In this document: positions 43,579 through 52,420 of the stretch, one piece after another | How positions within the stretch are numbered: position 1 is the stretch's first letter | Layout of the letters: each line of letters starts with the position of its first letter | NCBI GenBank assembly: GCA_017467805.1 | Contig: JAFUKJ010000107.1 | Location: forward strand, 1-61,441 | Length of the DNA stretch: 61,441 nucleotides | Direction of reading: 5' to 3' | Origin: Lachnospiraceae bacterium | Lineage (GTDB): Bacteria; Bacillota; Clostridia; Lachnospirales; Lachnospiraceae | Translations under genes and position numbers: made by a program | Notes under the pieces: model-generated | What the model was told of the DNA's origin: nothing | What the model saw: only the letters and a program-made list of their open reading frames with translations | Databases searched by the model: none

Positions 43579-44272
43579 CGCCCCACACCACCTTTAAATA
43601 CTTGGGTTCCTTGGGATTAATTTCTATCTTATCCCTCAGATTTCGTAAATGTACCATAACCGTTTCCGTATTGACAGCCTTCTCATTCCAAACTCTCTCG
43701 TATATCTCTTCTGCGGAAAAAACTCTACCAGGATTCTTAATGAGTAAGCACAATATCTTAAATTCCATTGGTGTTACCTTCACCAAATTACCGTCTACAG
43801 TAACCTCTACCGTATCCTCATTCACTTCCAATCCGCCTATCACATACACTCTTTCTTTGTTTGTCTGCGCTGTAAAGCGACTTTGAAATCGGGTATATCT
43901 CCTAATCTGCGAATTCACCCTTGCCATCAGCTCTAACGGCGTAAACGGTTTTGTCACATAGTCATCGGCACCAATATTTAAGCCGATTACCTTGTCCGTC
44001 TCCTCTGATTTTGCCGACAGCATGATTACGGGAAACTCATACTTTTCTCTTAGCTTCATGGTCATTGTAATTCCATCCATGCGCGGCATCATAATATCAA
44101 TAATAGCAAGCTGTATGTCCTGCTGTTCCAACAGCTCTAAGCCCTCTACTCCATCCGCCGCCTGAGACACCTCATATCCCTGACTTCTTAGGAAAATTGC
44201 AATTCCTTCCCTGATTTCTTTATCATCCTCAACTACCAAAACGTGATACTGTTGATTATTTTGCTCCATCAT
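43553..44272 (-). CDS. OmpR-family response regulator
   Basis: The 239-aa protein has a receiver domain (acidic pair E15-D16-D17, phosphoacceptor Asp59 in LAIIDIMMPRMDG, Lys in VTKPFTPLELMARVN) and a C-terminal winged helix (VKVTPMEFKILCLLIKNPGRVFSAEEIYERVW). VanR/PhoB-like. First gene of the two-gene system. Confidence 0.95.
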   Translation of the reverse strand: MMEQNNQQYHVLVVEDDKEIREGIAIFLRSQGYEVSQAADGVEGLELLEQQDIQLAIIDIMMPRMDGITMTMKLREKYEFPVIMLSAKSEETDKVIGLNIGADDYVTKPFTPLELMARVNSQIRRYTRFQSRFTAQTNKERVYVIGGLEVNEDTVEVTVDGNLVKVTPMEFKILCLLIKNPGRVFSAEEIYERVWNEKAVNTETVMVHLRNLRDKIEINPKEPKYLKVVWGVGYKIEKQ

Positions 44273-44313
44273 TTATGTAAACCTCTTCACCTTTTTTCTT
44301 ATAACTGTATCAC

Positions 44314-45498
44314 TCAATACTGGTATGCGCAAGCGTCCTCTCTGCTCTTATGTAATGCCATTTCGTAGTAGCATAATGCACTTTGAGCAATTAGACCTTC
44401 ATGATATTTTCTTGCAGTGTCCACCGCTCTTTTACCCATCTGCTCCAGTAGACCTGCATCCTCTAACAGTGTTTCTATCTGACTGCTCCACTCTCCTTGC
44501 GCATCTCCTGTTAACAATCCATTTCTACCATCTGCCACGACATCCCTTACTCCTGTTGCATCCAATGCCGCCACAGGAGTACCTGCTGCAAACGACTCTA
44601 AAACCACAATTCCCTGTGTCTCTGACTGGGAAGTAAATAAGAACAAATCTGAAGCTGCCATATAGTCAGCAATCTCCTCATTAGGCACATTTCCCACCAG
44701 TATTACCTCATTCTCCAAGCCAAGCTCCCGAATCAACACAGTCAAATACGCTCTCTCAGGCCCTTCCCCCAGCATTAGATGACAAAAACTTTTTCCTCTC
44801 TTAGCCAGCCTCTCCTTTAATAACTTTAATTCCTGCAACTGGAATGTAAGGTTCTTCTCCTTAGCCAGTCTTGATACCGTACAAAACAGATAGTCCTTAC
44901 CCGTACCATAACACTCTTTTAGCTCCTGCACATGCTGCTTATCAGGATGAAAATGTATATCTGAAATACCTGTCGGCAATACACTGACAGGAGTGTCAAT
45001 TTTTAATTCTTCCAGATAATCCTTCATACCAGGAGTCGGCGCAATAATCATATTACAACGATTGCAGAAATACTTTGTATACGTTGTTACCATATTTGTC
45101 CAATCATTTAATAGCTCCAACGGTCTGACATAGTGAAGATACTGCTCATATCTTGTGTGATAGGTATAAACTACAGGAATTCCTAACCTTTTTTGCAGCA
45201 TCAATGCTACATTTCCAGCCAGTGCAGGATGATGTACATGTATCACATCAATCTCCAGCTCCTTCATTTTCCTAATGATATGCCCTGTAAAGACATTAGG
45301 AATCGGTGCGCCCCCTACCTTTATAGGAAAGGACGGATAACGGATAACTCCCTCCTCCTCAACCTGATTGGGATAGCTTGGAGCAAATACATATACCTTG
45401 TGACCTAATTCCCCCAATGCCTTAGCCAAATGCTCTATGGAAGTCGGCACTCCGCCGATGAATGGTTTATAATTGTTAGTCAACATTGCAATTCTCAT
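44314..45498 (-). CDS. GT4 glycosyltransferase, probable diacylglycerol glucosyltransferase type
   Basis: ATG at 45498 follows GGGGG and begins the family N-terminus MRIAMLTNNYKPFIGGVPTS; the longer frame upstream lies in the DedA gene. The 394-aa product has HVHHPALAGNVALM and the C-terminal EX7E region (SQSETQGIVVLESFAAGTPVAAL). The wording matches Firmicutes 1,2-diacylglycerol 3-glucosyltransferases, which make glycolipid anchors. It starts 2 nt after the DedA-family gene, which fits a membrane-lipid role. Confidence 0.85.
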   Translation of the reverse strand: MRIAMLTNNYKPFIGGVPTSIEHLAKALGELGHKVYVFAPSYPNQVEEEGVIRYPSFPIKVGGAPIPNVFTGHIIRKMKELEIDVIHVHHPALAGNVALMLQKRLGIPVVYTYHTRYEQYLHYVRPLELLNDWTNMVTTYTKYFCNRCNMIIAPTPGMKDYLEELKIDTPVSVLPTGISDIHFHPDKQHVQELKECYGTGKDYLFCTVSRLAKEKNLTFQLQELKLLKERLAKRGKSFCHLMLGEGPERAYLTVLIRELGLENEVILVGNVPNEEIADYMAASDLFLFTSQSETQGIVVLESFAAGTPVAALDATGVRDVVADGRNGLLTGDAQGEWSSQIETLLEDAGLLEQMGKRAVDTARKYHEGLIAQSALCYYEMALHKSREDACAYQY

Positions 45499-45500
45499 CT

Positions 45501-46007
45501 CTATACCCCCACTAAAACAATGTCTCCAAAGAGATAGCCTGCGCCTACAAACACCAGATTCCACACAGTAACTCCTAATGCAGAACTCATGACATACTTC
45601 CAAAAATTCATCTTTACGATTCCTGCTGGAATAGAAATCAAGGTTCTTACCATAGGAATTAATTTACTGATAAAGATTCCAACACATCCCTTTTCGTGTA
45701 TATACGTTATTTTTTCTTCAATCAGCTTCTGATGCTTTGGAAATTTTCGATAATACTTCTGCAAAAACAGCTCTCCGCCGCCTCTTCCAAGTCCATACAG
45801 AATAATACTTCCTGTAACTCCCGCTAACACAGTAATAAAGATTGTCACAAAAAAATTCAGTCCTCCACCTGCTGCCCAAATACCTGCCGCAGGCATAACA
45901 ATTCCCGCAGGGAAGCCTGGTAAATTCAGATACTCCATTAATACAATCAGATAAATCGCTATCGGACCATACTCCGCGAAATAGTCCATAATCATTTGTA
46001 GTTCCAT
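45501..46007 (-). CDS. DedA-family (VTT domain) membrane protein
   Basis: The 168-aa protein has the VTT core: PAAGIWAAGGGLNFFVT, YGLGRGGGELFLQKYYRKFPK and the amphipathic FISKLIPMVRTLISIPAGI. DedA/VTT proteins move phospholipids or undecaprenyl-phosphate across the membrane. Forms a two-gene unit with the glycosyltransferase. An extended -10 promoter and a 12-bp perfect palindrome lie just upstream. Confidence 0.9.
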   Translation of the reverse strand: MELQMIMDYFAEYGPIAIYLIVLMEYLNLPGFPAGIVMPAAGIWAAGGGLNFFVTIFITVLAGVTGSIILYGLGRGGGELFLQKYYRKFPKHQKLIEEKITYIHEKGCVGIFISKLIPMVRTLISIPAGIVKMNFWKYVMSSALGVTVWNLVFVGAGYLFGDIVLVGV

Positions 46008-46032
46008 AATCCTCTCCCTCTAAATATAATAA

Positions 46033-46070
46033 GACAGTATGAAAGTTCATTTCATACTGTCATCATAGCA
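46033..46070 (-). promoter_or_regulatory. Extended -10 promoter with a 12-bp perfect palindrome at the start site
   Basis: Minus-strand TGCTATGAT (46062-46070) is an extended -10. Immediately downstream, GACAGTATGAAA and TTTCATACTGTC (46033-46061, 5-nt centre) form a perfect palindrome ending 26 nt before the DedA ATG. The position over the start site fits a repressor operator. Confidence 0.65.
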
Positions 46071-46090
46071 AAACAATCTTAAAAACCCCT

Positions 46091-46122
46091 TTTGAAAAAA
46101 CAAAAGAATTTCGAAAGATTCT
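46091..46122 (-). terminator. Possible terminator of the Tad operon
   Basis: AGAAT..ATTCT (46105-46122) stem on the minus strand followed by TTTTGTTTTTTC. The stem is short and has a bulge; termination is plausible, not certain. Confidence 0.45.
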
Positions 46123-46139
46123 ATTAAGTTTTATGTAAC

Positions 46140-47450
46140 CTAGCTAAAGGTAAAGCTGACATTGCCTAATAATATTTGGTCACCTGCTTCTAAAGGCGAA
46201 AGCTCATCCTTAGCTAACAGCTTTCCATTCTTAATGGTTCCATTCGTGGAGTTCATATCTGTAATATATACTCTGCCGTCAATCTGCTCCAGTCTGGCAT
46301 GACATCTGCTGACAGTATTGTCAGAAATAATCAAGTCCGACACCCCTTCTTGTTTTCCTATTGTAAGCGGGAACCTTTGTAGGGAATACTTAATTTCTTC
46401 GCCATTTACTACACCTACCAGACTATTTTCAGGCGTAGCAAAATAACTTTTTACCATATCCTTAGTCAGACACACCGTTCCCGCATCATAGACTGCTCTT
46501 TCCTCTGTAAACATAGTTGCCTGTAGCATGGACTCCTGCTCTACAATGCTTTTCTTTGCCTGCTTCCTATTTCCATAGTACAGAATACCTGCTACCATAC
46601 ATGACAATGCCGCCACACCACACACATACACCATCTGTATACCGCTTAATCCAAATATTCCAAGCATATATTCCACCGCAAAGAAAAGACATGCCACAAT
46701 TGCGATTCCTATACTGATACGGACAGCCTTTGGCTGCTTTGATACTTCCAAAGTCTCCTCCTGCTTTTCCTGTGATATAAACTCAAAAGCTTTTTCTTCT
46801 GCCATTTCCTTCGAATCACAAAGTAACTCATCCTCTGGCGTATACCTTCTGTTACTTGGTACATTTACCTGCTCTGCTTCCCCCGCAAGTCTCAACATCT
46901 GATGGATTTCACTCAGGACATAATTGGGATTTCTGGTATAACGATACACCTGATACCCCAGCATCACTGCCCTCTCGTCAGTATGGTCTATCTTTGCCAG
47001 CACATAATCCACCAGTTCCACAAACTCCTTACGGATATCGCCCTCATAATCTGGATAGCAAATAAAATACGGCTCCATCCTCTCGGGTTCAAGATAAATA
47101 TATTCAGGTCTCATAATAATCTGAGTACCTTCCAGTAAATATTCCTCCAAGCTCTCAAACAATCGAATGACACCAATCAAAAGCTTTTGGAGCTGCTCAT
47201 ATGATATTTCTGTCTCCTCGTAAAGCTTATCTAAGGTCTCTAAGGAATTTACTTCATAATAATATCTGCTGCTGTCATTCCCACTTTTTAATTTGACAGG
47301 AAGTAGCCCTGGAATCGTATTTTCCAAAAGCATACGCTTTCGATAATCCGCTTTTTCCTCTTCCTCTCCAAAATAATTACATTTCTCCAATATCAAATAA
47401 GTATGATTCATAGTTCTCTCATACTCCCTGTTTGGCATCATACACTCCAT
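46140..47450 (-). CDS. FHA-domain protein with DUF6382 N-terminus, pilus-associated
   Basis: The 436-aa protein has an N-terminal DUF6382-type domain (about residues 1-180), two membrane helices (about 250-270 and 275-295) and a C-terminal FHA domain (about 365-436: LIISDNTVSRCHARLEQIDGRVYITDMNSTNGTIKNG, with conserved Ser-Arg and Asn-Ser-Thr-Asn-Gly). FHA domains bind phosphothreonine, so a Ser/Thr kinase elsewhere may control it. Last gene of the Tad operon, 2 nt after tadE; FHA proteins are regular members of Clostridial Tad loci. Confidence 0.86.
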   Translation of the reverse strand: MECMMPNREYERTMNHTYLILEKCNYFGEEEEKADYRKRMLLENTIPGLLPVKLKSGNDSSRYYYEVNSLETLDKLYEETEISYEQLQKLLIGVIRLFESLEEYLLEGTQIIMRPEYIYLEPERMEPYFICYPDYEGDIRKEFVELVDYVLAKIDHTDERAVMLGYQVYRYTRNPNYVLSEIHQMLRLAGEAEQVNVPSNRRYTPEDELLCDSKEMAEEKAFEFISQEKQEETLEVSKQPKAVRISIGIAIVACLFFAVEYMLGIFGLSGIQMVYVCGVAALSCMVAGILYYGNRKQAKKSIVEQESMLQATMFTEERAVYDAGTVCLTKDMVKSYFATPENSLVGVVNGEEIKYSLQRFPLTIGKQEGVSDLIISDNTVSRCHARLEQIDGRVYITDMNSTNGTIKNGKLLAKDELSPLEAGDQILLGNVSFTFS

Positions 47451-47452
47451 CT

Positions 47453-47935
47453 CTAGTCCTCCCTTGGTTCTTCTCCCACCTGAAATAAGTCATTTATCTT
47501 ACGGAAAGCCCGTATTAGCGTAACCTGTCGATTACGCAGGGCTTCTCTCTTTACCTCCAGCTTAAAGTCCTGACTTCCAAATTCCTGCACTAACCAGCTT
47601 ACAAAGGGCATATTTAACTCCGCCGTATAGGTCACAGTTATACGATTCATATCCACCGTCACCTCATAATTCAAGTCCTTTAGTGCAAACAGCTTTCCCT
47701 CTGTCAAGGTTGCCGCCGCATTCATTGCCTCCTGACTGGCAAGCGTATTCTCACGATACCGATTACTGCTGCCCCTAAGTGCTGCCTCGTAGGCACACTG
47801 TTCCATGACACATCTGTCATAACAATAAATTGCAAGGAACAACATCATTGTAATAATCAGCATAACAAAGGGCATTACCAACGCTGCCTCCACTGTAAAA
47901 TATCCTGCATCCTTTTTCCTTAATTGCTTCTTCAT
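47453..47935 (-). CDS. tadE: TadE-family minor pilin
   Basis: The 160-aa protein has a basic start, then GYFTVEAALVMPFVMLIITMM, the prepilin-like hydrophobic helix with Glu near position +5 after the processing Gly, and an extracellular domain of about 120 residues. TadE pseudopilins are processed by an A24 peptidase. The ATG is fused to the stop of the upstream peptidase gene. Confidence 0.9.
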   Translation of the reverse strand: MKKQLRKKDAGYFTVEAALVMPFVMLIITMMLFLAIYCYDRCVMEQCAYEAALRGSSNRYRENTLASQEAMNAAATLTEGKLFALKDLNYEVTVDMNRITVTYTAELNMPFVSWLVQEFGSQDFKLEVKREALRNRQVTLIRAFRKINDLFQVGEEPRED

Positions 47936-48370
47936 CTACCATACCCATCCTACAACGCAATATCCCACAAACAATGCAGGTACAAACGGTAACCTGGTAT
48001 GCCTGTTTCCTCTTCGAATGCTTAAAATCACTACAGAAATTAACGCCATTACCATTGATGCAATGCTGACAACCACCATGCAATCTCTTACACCACAAAG
48101 TACTCCTAAAGCTATGATAATCAAGCCATCTGCCATACCAATTTGCCCCCCGCTGATAAGCGAGAAGCCAAGCATGCAAAGACCAGGCATCAGACCACCC
48201 AATAACTGCCACAAATTACTACTCTGTCCGATACACGCGATGCCACCGCCTACCACACCAATCATAAGCATGATTAGCAATAACCATCTATGTACTTTCT
48301 TTTCTCTTATATCCTCCACTGCTGCCACCAGTAATAGCAATGCCATAATACCTACCATCCACTTTTCCAT
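47936..48370 (-). CDS. A24-type prepilin peptidase (second copy in the locus)
   Basis: The 144-aa protein has several membrane helices and the two A24 catalytic Asp motifs: AAVEDIREKKVHRW near residue 20 and GGQIGMADGLI (GxxGxxD, about residue 79). Typical TadV/CpaA-size enzyme. It differs from the peptidase at 55464; having two in one operon may separate processing of Flp from that of the TadE-like proteins. Confidence 0.88.
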   Translation of the reverse strand: MEKWMVGIMALLLLVAAVEDIREKKVHRWLLLIMLMIGVVGGGIACIGQSSNLWQLLGGLMPGLCMLGFSLISGGQIGMADGLIIIALGVLCGVRDCMVVVSIASMVMALISVVILSIRRGNRHTRLPFVPALFVGYCVVGWVW

Positions 48371-48388
48371 CTTCCTATCTGCCCTTTC

Positions 48389-49375
48389 CTATCCTTCATC
48401 CTCACCATATAAAGCTTCACACTTCTTACAAAGACCTCTGTCTCCTACCTCAGACAATGGCACCAGCTCTATGGTTCGTTTTAAACTGCTGCATGTCAGC
48501 GAGCAATGCGCCAGTTCCCCATAATCCGTGATATAAAAGGTTACCGCATACTCATCAAAGCATCTATCACATTCCGTGTATTCTCTGCCATCCTGATTCC
48601 TGTACTCCCCAATTCGCTCAATATCCACCGCCTGTATAGACAGCTTCAAGTGAGTGCAATATGACGATAGATGATAAACCGTACCATAGGGTGTTATATA
48701 CACTAACTCGTCATCAGAACCTACTTCCTCTTCCAACGTGGTGTCATAGCCTGTCCACGCTCTTGTCCGCATACGGTTACACATGGAAAATGTAGTAAAT
48801 CCCATAATATCTATCATTGGTGCCACCTGATAGGTCGCAATCAAATCAATACACTCCTCGTCCTCTAGCACCTTGGAACGAAGCCAACTGATTCCGTTTT
48901 TTATTGGCGAAGCCTCTATATATTCCTCCCCCAATATATCCTCTACACGTTGTGCTGCAAAAAGATAGGTTAATCCTAATGACTCCAATTTCCCCGCCTT
49001 ATCAGCCCCCGTAATTTCCTGATATTCATAGGCGTACACCGCCATTTCCTTTGCAGTCCGATGCATTGCAGCACTCAAATTACTCTGCACTCTATAAATT
49101 TCTATCACTGAAATCAGATTAATCAGTGCAAATAAAAACAATGGCATAACAAGTGCCGCCTCTACTGACATACTTGCCTGTAGCCGTCTTTTCCCCCATT
49201 TTCCGATAAAAGAGAGGCAAGAGGATACTCTCTTACAGTGAAACAAAAGCGCACATCTAAAACGGGACTCAAATCTATTTGTCCGAAGAGTCTTAATTCC
49301 TTTCTTTTTATCATCAGTATTTTGGTTGAATAATCTATCATGTCTGTCCCTATCTATAAAACTGTAAAAGAGCAT
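48389..49375 (-). CDS. TadE-like pseudopilin with duplicated Cys-rich C-terminal motifs
   Basis: The 328-aa protein starts at 49375 after GGGAGG. It has an unusual basic N-terminus of about 68 residues, then the prepilin-type segment ASMSVEAALVMPLFLFALIN and a middle domain. A C-terminal part has two related repeats: YHLSSYCTHLKLSI...CDRC and AHCSLTCSSLKRTI...CKKC. Each repeat has His/Cys residues in an Ada-like zinc-binding pattern. I know of no standard TadE with such a tail. The gene lies between DUF5702 and the second peptidase. Confidence 0.78.
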   Translation of the reverse strand: MLFYSFIDRDRHDRLFNQNTDDKKKGIKTLRTNRFESRFRCALLFHCKRVSSCLSFIGKWGKRRLQASMSVEAALVMPLFLFALINLISVIEIYRVQSNLSAAMHRTAKEMAVYAYEYQEITGADKAGKLESLGLTYLFAAQRVEDILGEEYIEASPIKNGISWLRSKVLEDEECIDLIATYQVAPMIDIMGFTTFSMCNRMRTRAWTGYDTTLEEEVGSDDELVYITPYGTVYHLSSYCTHLKLSIQAVDIERIGEYRNQDGREYTECDRCFDEYAVTFYITDYGELAHCSLTCSSLKRTIELVPLSEVGDRGLCKKCEALYGEDEG

Positions 49376-49403
49376 CCCTTTACCTCCCTTCTATTACATT
49401 GCT

Positions 49404-50888
49404 TTACTCGTATCGCATACTTCTGCTAAATACAAACTGTTCCCCACGGCTTCCTGCAAAACCAAAGGTAACCTTCATATAATCAATACATCTGTCCATT
49501 CGGAAAGCTTCATTTCCTGTCGTTTGACGGATATCCATCTCCATAATATCCATGGCTCTTGCCACCTTATTTTCTTTATTTGCCAAAAGCAATAGCAAAC
49601 GTAAATAATCCTCATACACCAATCCATCGGATTCTTCTACTTCTCCATCTGTAAAGACACCTTCCAAAATCCCTGATAAATCACATCGCCAGCTATCCTC
49701 AGACTTAAAAAGTGGTACACCTTCTCCTGCAAACAATGCCCTTACATCTGCAATTCCTTCTACATACGCCCACAATGCCAGCAAAATATATGTTAAAGGC
49801 TCAATTGCATCTACCCTTAACAACAGGCAGATAACCGTCGCTATAACCTCTGCCTCCAGCTTCTTACTCTGGTCTGTCACCAAATAAATGTAATTAGCTG
49901 CACTTCTGATTCCTACCAGTCTTTCAGCCGTAGCCCTTAGATTCGCCACATCACTGCTTCTTCCGCATAATATGTATTCCAACTGATATGCTAAAAGACT
50001 TTCCTCTTTTGGCTCTGTATAGCTTCCACACTTACTTAATAAATACTCTCCAAATAAAATCTCATCATCTACACCATTCGGACTGTCAATGTCCGAGGGC
50101 AATCCACAGCCTTGATTCACATTGCCCTCAGACATCCTTTCCGATACATAATCCGCCTTCTCTATGACCACCGCCGATAACTCCTGCGGCTCCCTGATTG
50201 TCATATTCAGGATTCCCTTACCCTTCATCACATCTATACAGTCCAAAATATCCTGATAAGAGAACCCGCCACCCTCATAGCCATAGTTTTCTTCGGAGGC
50301 TTCCTCCTGTTGTGTCTGCTCCAAGCTTTCTTCAAATTGCTTACGCTTATCCTGAATCACCTGCTCTACATCCAAGGTTGTCAATGAACTAGCTGTTACC
50401 TGCTGTAGCTGATTCTTAATTTCCGCAAGGTAATTAACACCATATCGGTCCTTCATGCAGTCAATTGCCTGTGACTTTAATACCTCTCCCTGTCCATCCG
50501 TGGCAAACGAAACTGCGCCAATTTCCAAATATTCACTTTTTAATTCCAGAAAATTATGATGGTAAAAAAATGTCTGACCTGTCTGTGGCTGTGTGTTGTA
50601 CGAAATGTAATTCTCCAGATGTGCCTGAACCTTATCAAGACTTCCTCTAGATGTTCCATAAGATTCATCAATAAAGAATAGCTCATACTGCTCCCATAAT
50701 TCTCTGTGGTATTCTGCAAACACCGAATCCAGTCCTATATCTGCAACCAGCTCTGACTGCAATCTTGCCGCCGATATCGCCGCACCCTCTACCAGTGCCA
50801 GCAATAGCGATAAAATCACTCCAAATATCAACGACAAATATACTGTCAGATAGCCGTCTTGGCAGCTTGTCTTAAATCGCATTGGCAT
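49404..50888 (-). CDS. DUF5702-family protein (TadG-like pilus component)
   Basis: The 494-aa protein has an N-terminal DGYLTVYLSLIFGVILSLLLALVEGA prepilin-like helix after the processing Gly and a large extracellular part rich in helices, as in the DUF5702 group that replaces TadG in Clostridia. The start overlaps the end of the Flp pilin gene by 17 nt; a second ATG two codons later is possible. Confidence 0.82.
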   Translation of the reverse strand: MPMRFKTSCQDGYLTVYLSLIFGVILSLLLALVEGAAISAARLQSELVADIGLDSVFAEYHRELWEQYELFFIDESYGTSRGSLDKVQAHLENYISYNTQPQTGQTFFYHHNFLELKSEYLEIGAVSFATDGQGEVLKSQAIDCMKDRYGVNYLAEIKNQLQQVTASSLTTLDVEQVIQDKRKQFEESLEQTQQEEASEENYGYEGGGFSYQDILDCIDVMKGKGILNMTIREPQELSAVVIEKADYVSERMSEGNVNQGCGLPSDIDSPNGVDDEILFGEYLLSKCGSYTEPKEESLLAYQLEYILCGRSSDVANLRATAERLVGIRSAANYIYLVTDQSKKLEAEVIATVICLLLRVDAIEPLTYILLALWAYVEGIADVRALFAGEGVPLFKSEDSWRCDLSGILEGVFTDGEVEESDGLVYEDYLRLLLLLANKENKVARAMDIMEMDIRQTTGNEAFRMDRCIDYMKVTFGFAGSRGEQFVFSRSMRYE

Positions 50889-51039
50889 TTGTCTTAATCT
50901 TATTCATAATTGTGTTGATGATGCCTGTAATGCCATTCTTAAATAAAGCAACCAATGCGATAAGCACCACAATAATCAACACGATTTCCACTGTTCCCAT
51001 TCCATCTTCTTCTCTCATAAAATTTCTTAAACTCATCAT
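50872..51039 (-). CDS. flp: Flp-type major pilin
   Basis: The 55-aa product has MMSLRNFMREEDG before a prepilin cleavage site G/M. It is followed by GTVEIVLIIVVLIALVALF, the Flp hydrophobic helix with Glu at +5, and a polar tail ending NKIKTNANAI. AAGGAG precedes the ATG. Flp pilins are the main subunit of Tad pili. It lies 18 nt after tadC and overlaps the DUF5702 gene. Confidence 0.88.
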   Translation of the reverse strand: MMSLRNFMREEDGMGTVEIVLIIVVLIALVALFKNGITGIINTIMNKIKTNANAI

Positions 51040-51057
51040 TCTTAAAAACTCCTTTTC

Positions 51058-52416
51058 TTATAAAAAATCACTAAACGCAGGAACTATCATCAAAATCATT
51101 ACAATTCCAAGTAATAACATCATCGGAAATAAAAGCTTTGTTCCTGCCTGCTCGCCCTTTTTCTTTGCAAGCTTTTTTCTATCCTCTAAGGCAAATGTTG
51201 CCTCCTCCTGCAATAAATCAAATACATTTGTAGAACCCTTTCTCAGATTCTGCGACAAAAGTGTAGCCAGCTTAATATAGCAAGGCGCTCTACACCTCTT
51301 TCCAAAATGCTCTAACGCATCCTTTTGCGAAGCTCCACTCTCAAGCTCATAAGTCGTAATCAGCATTTCTTCATACGCAAATCGCTTTATCCCTGTTTTT
51401 TCCCTTTTTCTTCGATAGTCTGCGGTAATTCTGTTCCATGCATTGGTTACAGTCATCCCTGCACCAATGAGGAGCGCCAACTTACTGACAAGCTCAGGGT
51501 AATCCATTCGTAGCTGTTCATCACGTTCCTCCACCTTTTGATGCAAGTCTTTATCCTTACCAAAGTAAATCAGAACTGCCGTTAATGGTGTCAGAATCAA
51601 GAATAGAATCCCCGTTCCTCCACCAGGATACTCCCAGTTTATTGCTTCCTTCTGATACTCAGCGGGTAGCAATAGGAAATCCTCTTTTCTGGAGGCTTCC
51701 TCCGTTTGTAATAACTCCTTGGTCAGCTTCTCTTCCATACTGATAGGTACTGCTCTGTTTCCAATACAGACAGCAAAAGGATAACAGCTTTGATATTCCC
51801 CACAACTGACATTTGCCATAAGCTCCATTACAATTGGTTTCTCTACAGTATCCATCAGCAAATGTCCCGTTTCATCCATATATTCATTTGGTTCCATTTG
51901 CCAGCTTATTTGAAATGGGTAGCCATCTACTGCTGTTACAAGATTCAAGTCGTAACATACAAGGTCTGGCGACTCATTTTCTCCTAAGAACTGCTCTATT
52001 AATGCTTTGTAAAAGTCCTCTTCCATTGCCAACAGCTCTTCCTCAGTATACTCACGCTCTCCAAGCTCCACTGTCAGAGTAATTTCCTCATCCGCCGTAT
52101 GTGCAATCAGCTCTACACTTTTACTGCCTGCTCCATATTGATTTCGATACAGCGCATTATCCTCCACACGCTTTTCATTTGCCTCCTGCATCATGAATAG
52201 CAAGGTCAATATAAAACCTACCAGCATTATCATCACGCATAGTGTCAGCTTCTCTATGACATATTCCTTATGCTTTTTCGGATTTGTCACCGTCGGTTCT
52301 AAGAGCTTCATATCCTGATAAACCTGTACATTATGCAGGAAACGATAAGTACCGCCTCCCTTAGAAGAAAGCCACTGGTAAAGCTTCTCTGCTATTTTTC
52401 TGCAAAACTCCTTCAT
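51058..52416 (-). CDS. tadC: TadC-like inner-membrane platform protein (T2SSF domain)
   Basis: The 452-aa protein has an N-terminal helix (about 55-72), an extracellular domain of about 180 residues not usual in TadC, another helix, then the T2SSF domain (LRMDYPELVSKLALLIGAGMTVTNAW, about 300-400) and C-terminal helices. Forms the pilus platform with TadB. Starts 4 nt after tadB. Confidence 0.88.
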   Translation of the reverse strand: MKEFCRKIAEKLYQWLSSKGGGTYRFLHNVQVYQDMKLLEPTVTNPKKHKEYVIEKLTLCVMIMLVGFILTLLFMMQEANEKRVEDNALYRNQYGAGSKSVELIAHTADEEITLTVELGEREYTEEELLAMEEDFYKALIEQFLGENESPDLVCYDLNLVTAVDGYPFQISWQMEPNEYMDETGHLLMDTVEKPIVMELMANVSCGEYQSCYPFAVCIGNRAVPISMEEKLTKELLQTEEASRKEDFLLLPAEYQKEAINWEYPGGGTGILFLILTPLTAVLIYFGKDKDLHQKVEERDEQLRMDYPELVSKLALLIGAGMTVTNAWNRITADYRRKREKTGIKRFAYEEMLITTYELESGASQKDALEHFGKRCRAPCYIKLATLLSQNLRKGSTNVFDLLQEEATFALEDRKKLAKKKGEQAGTKLLFPMMLLLGIVMILMIVPAFSDFL

Positions 52417-52420
52417 ATTT

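Noticed and set aside
48018-48524. 168-codon plus-strand open frame
   Set aside because: It lies antisense to the prepilin peptidase and TadE-like genes, has no ribosome site and low-complexity Ile/Thr/Pro composition.
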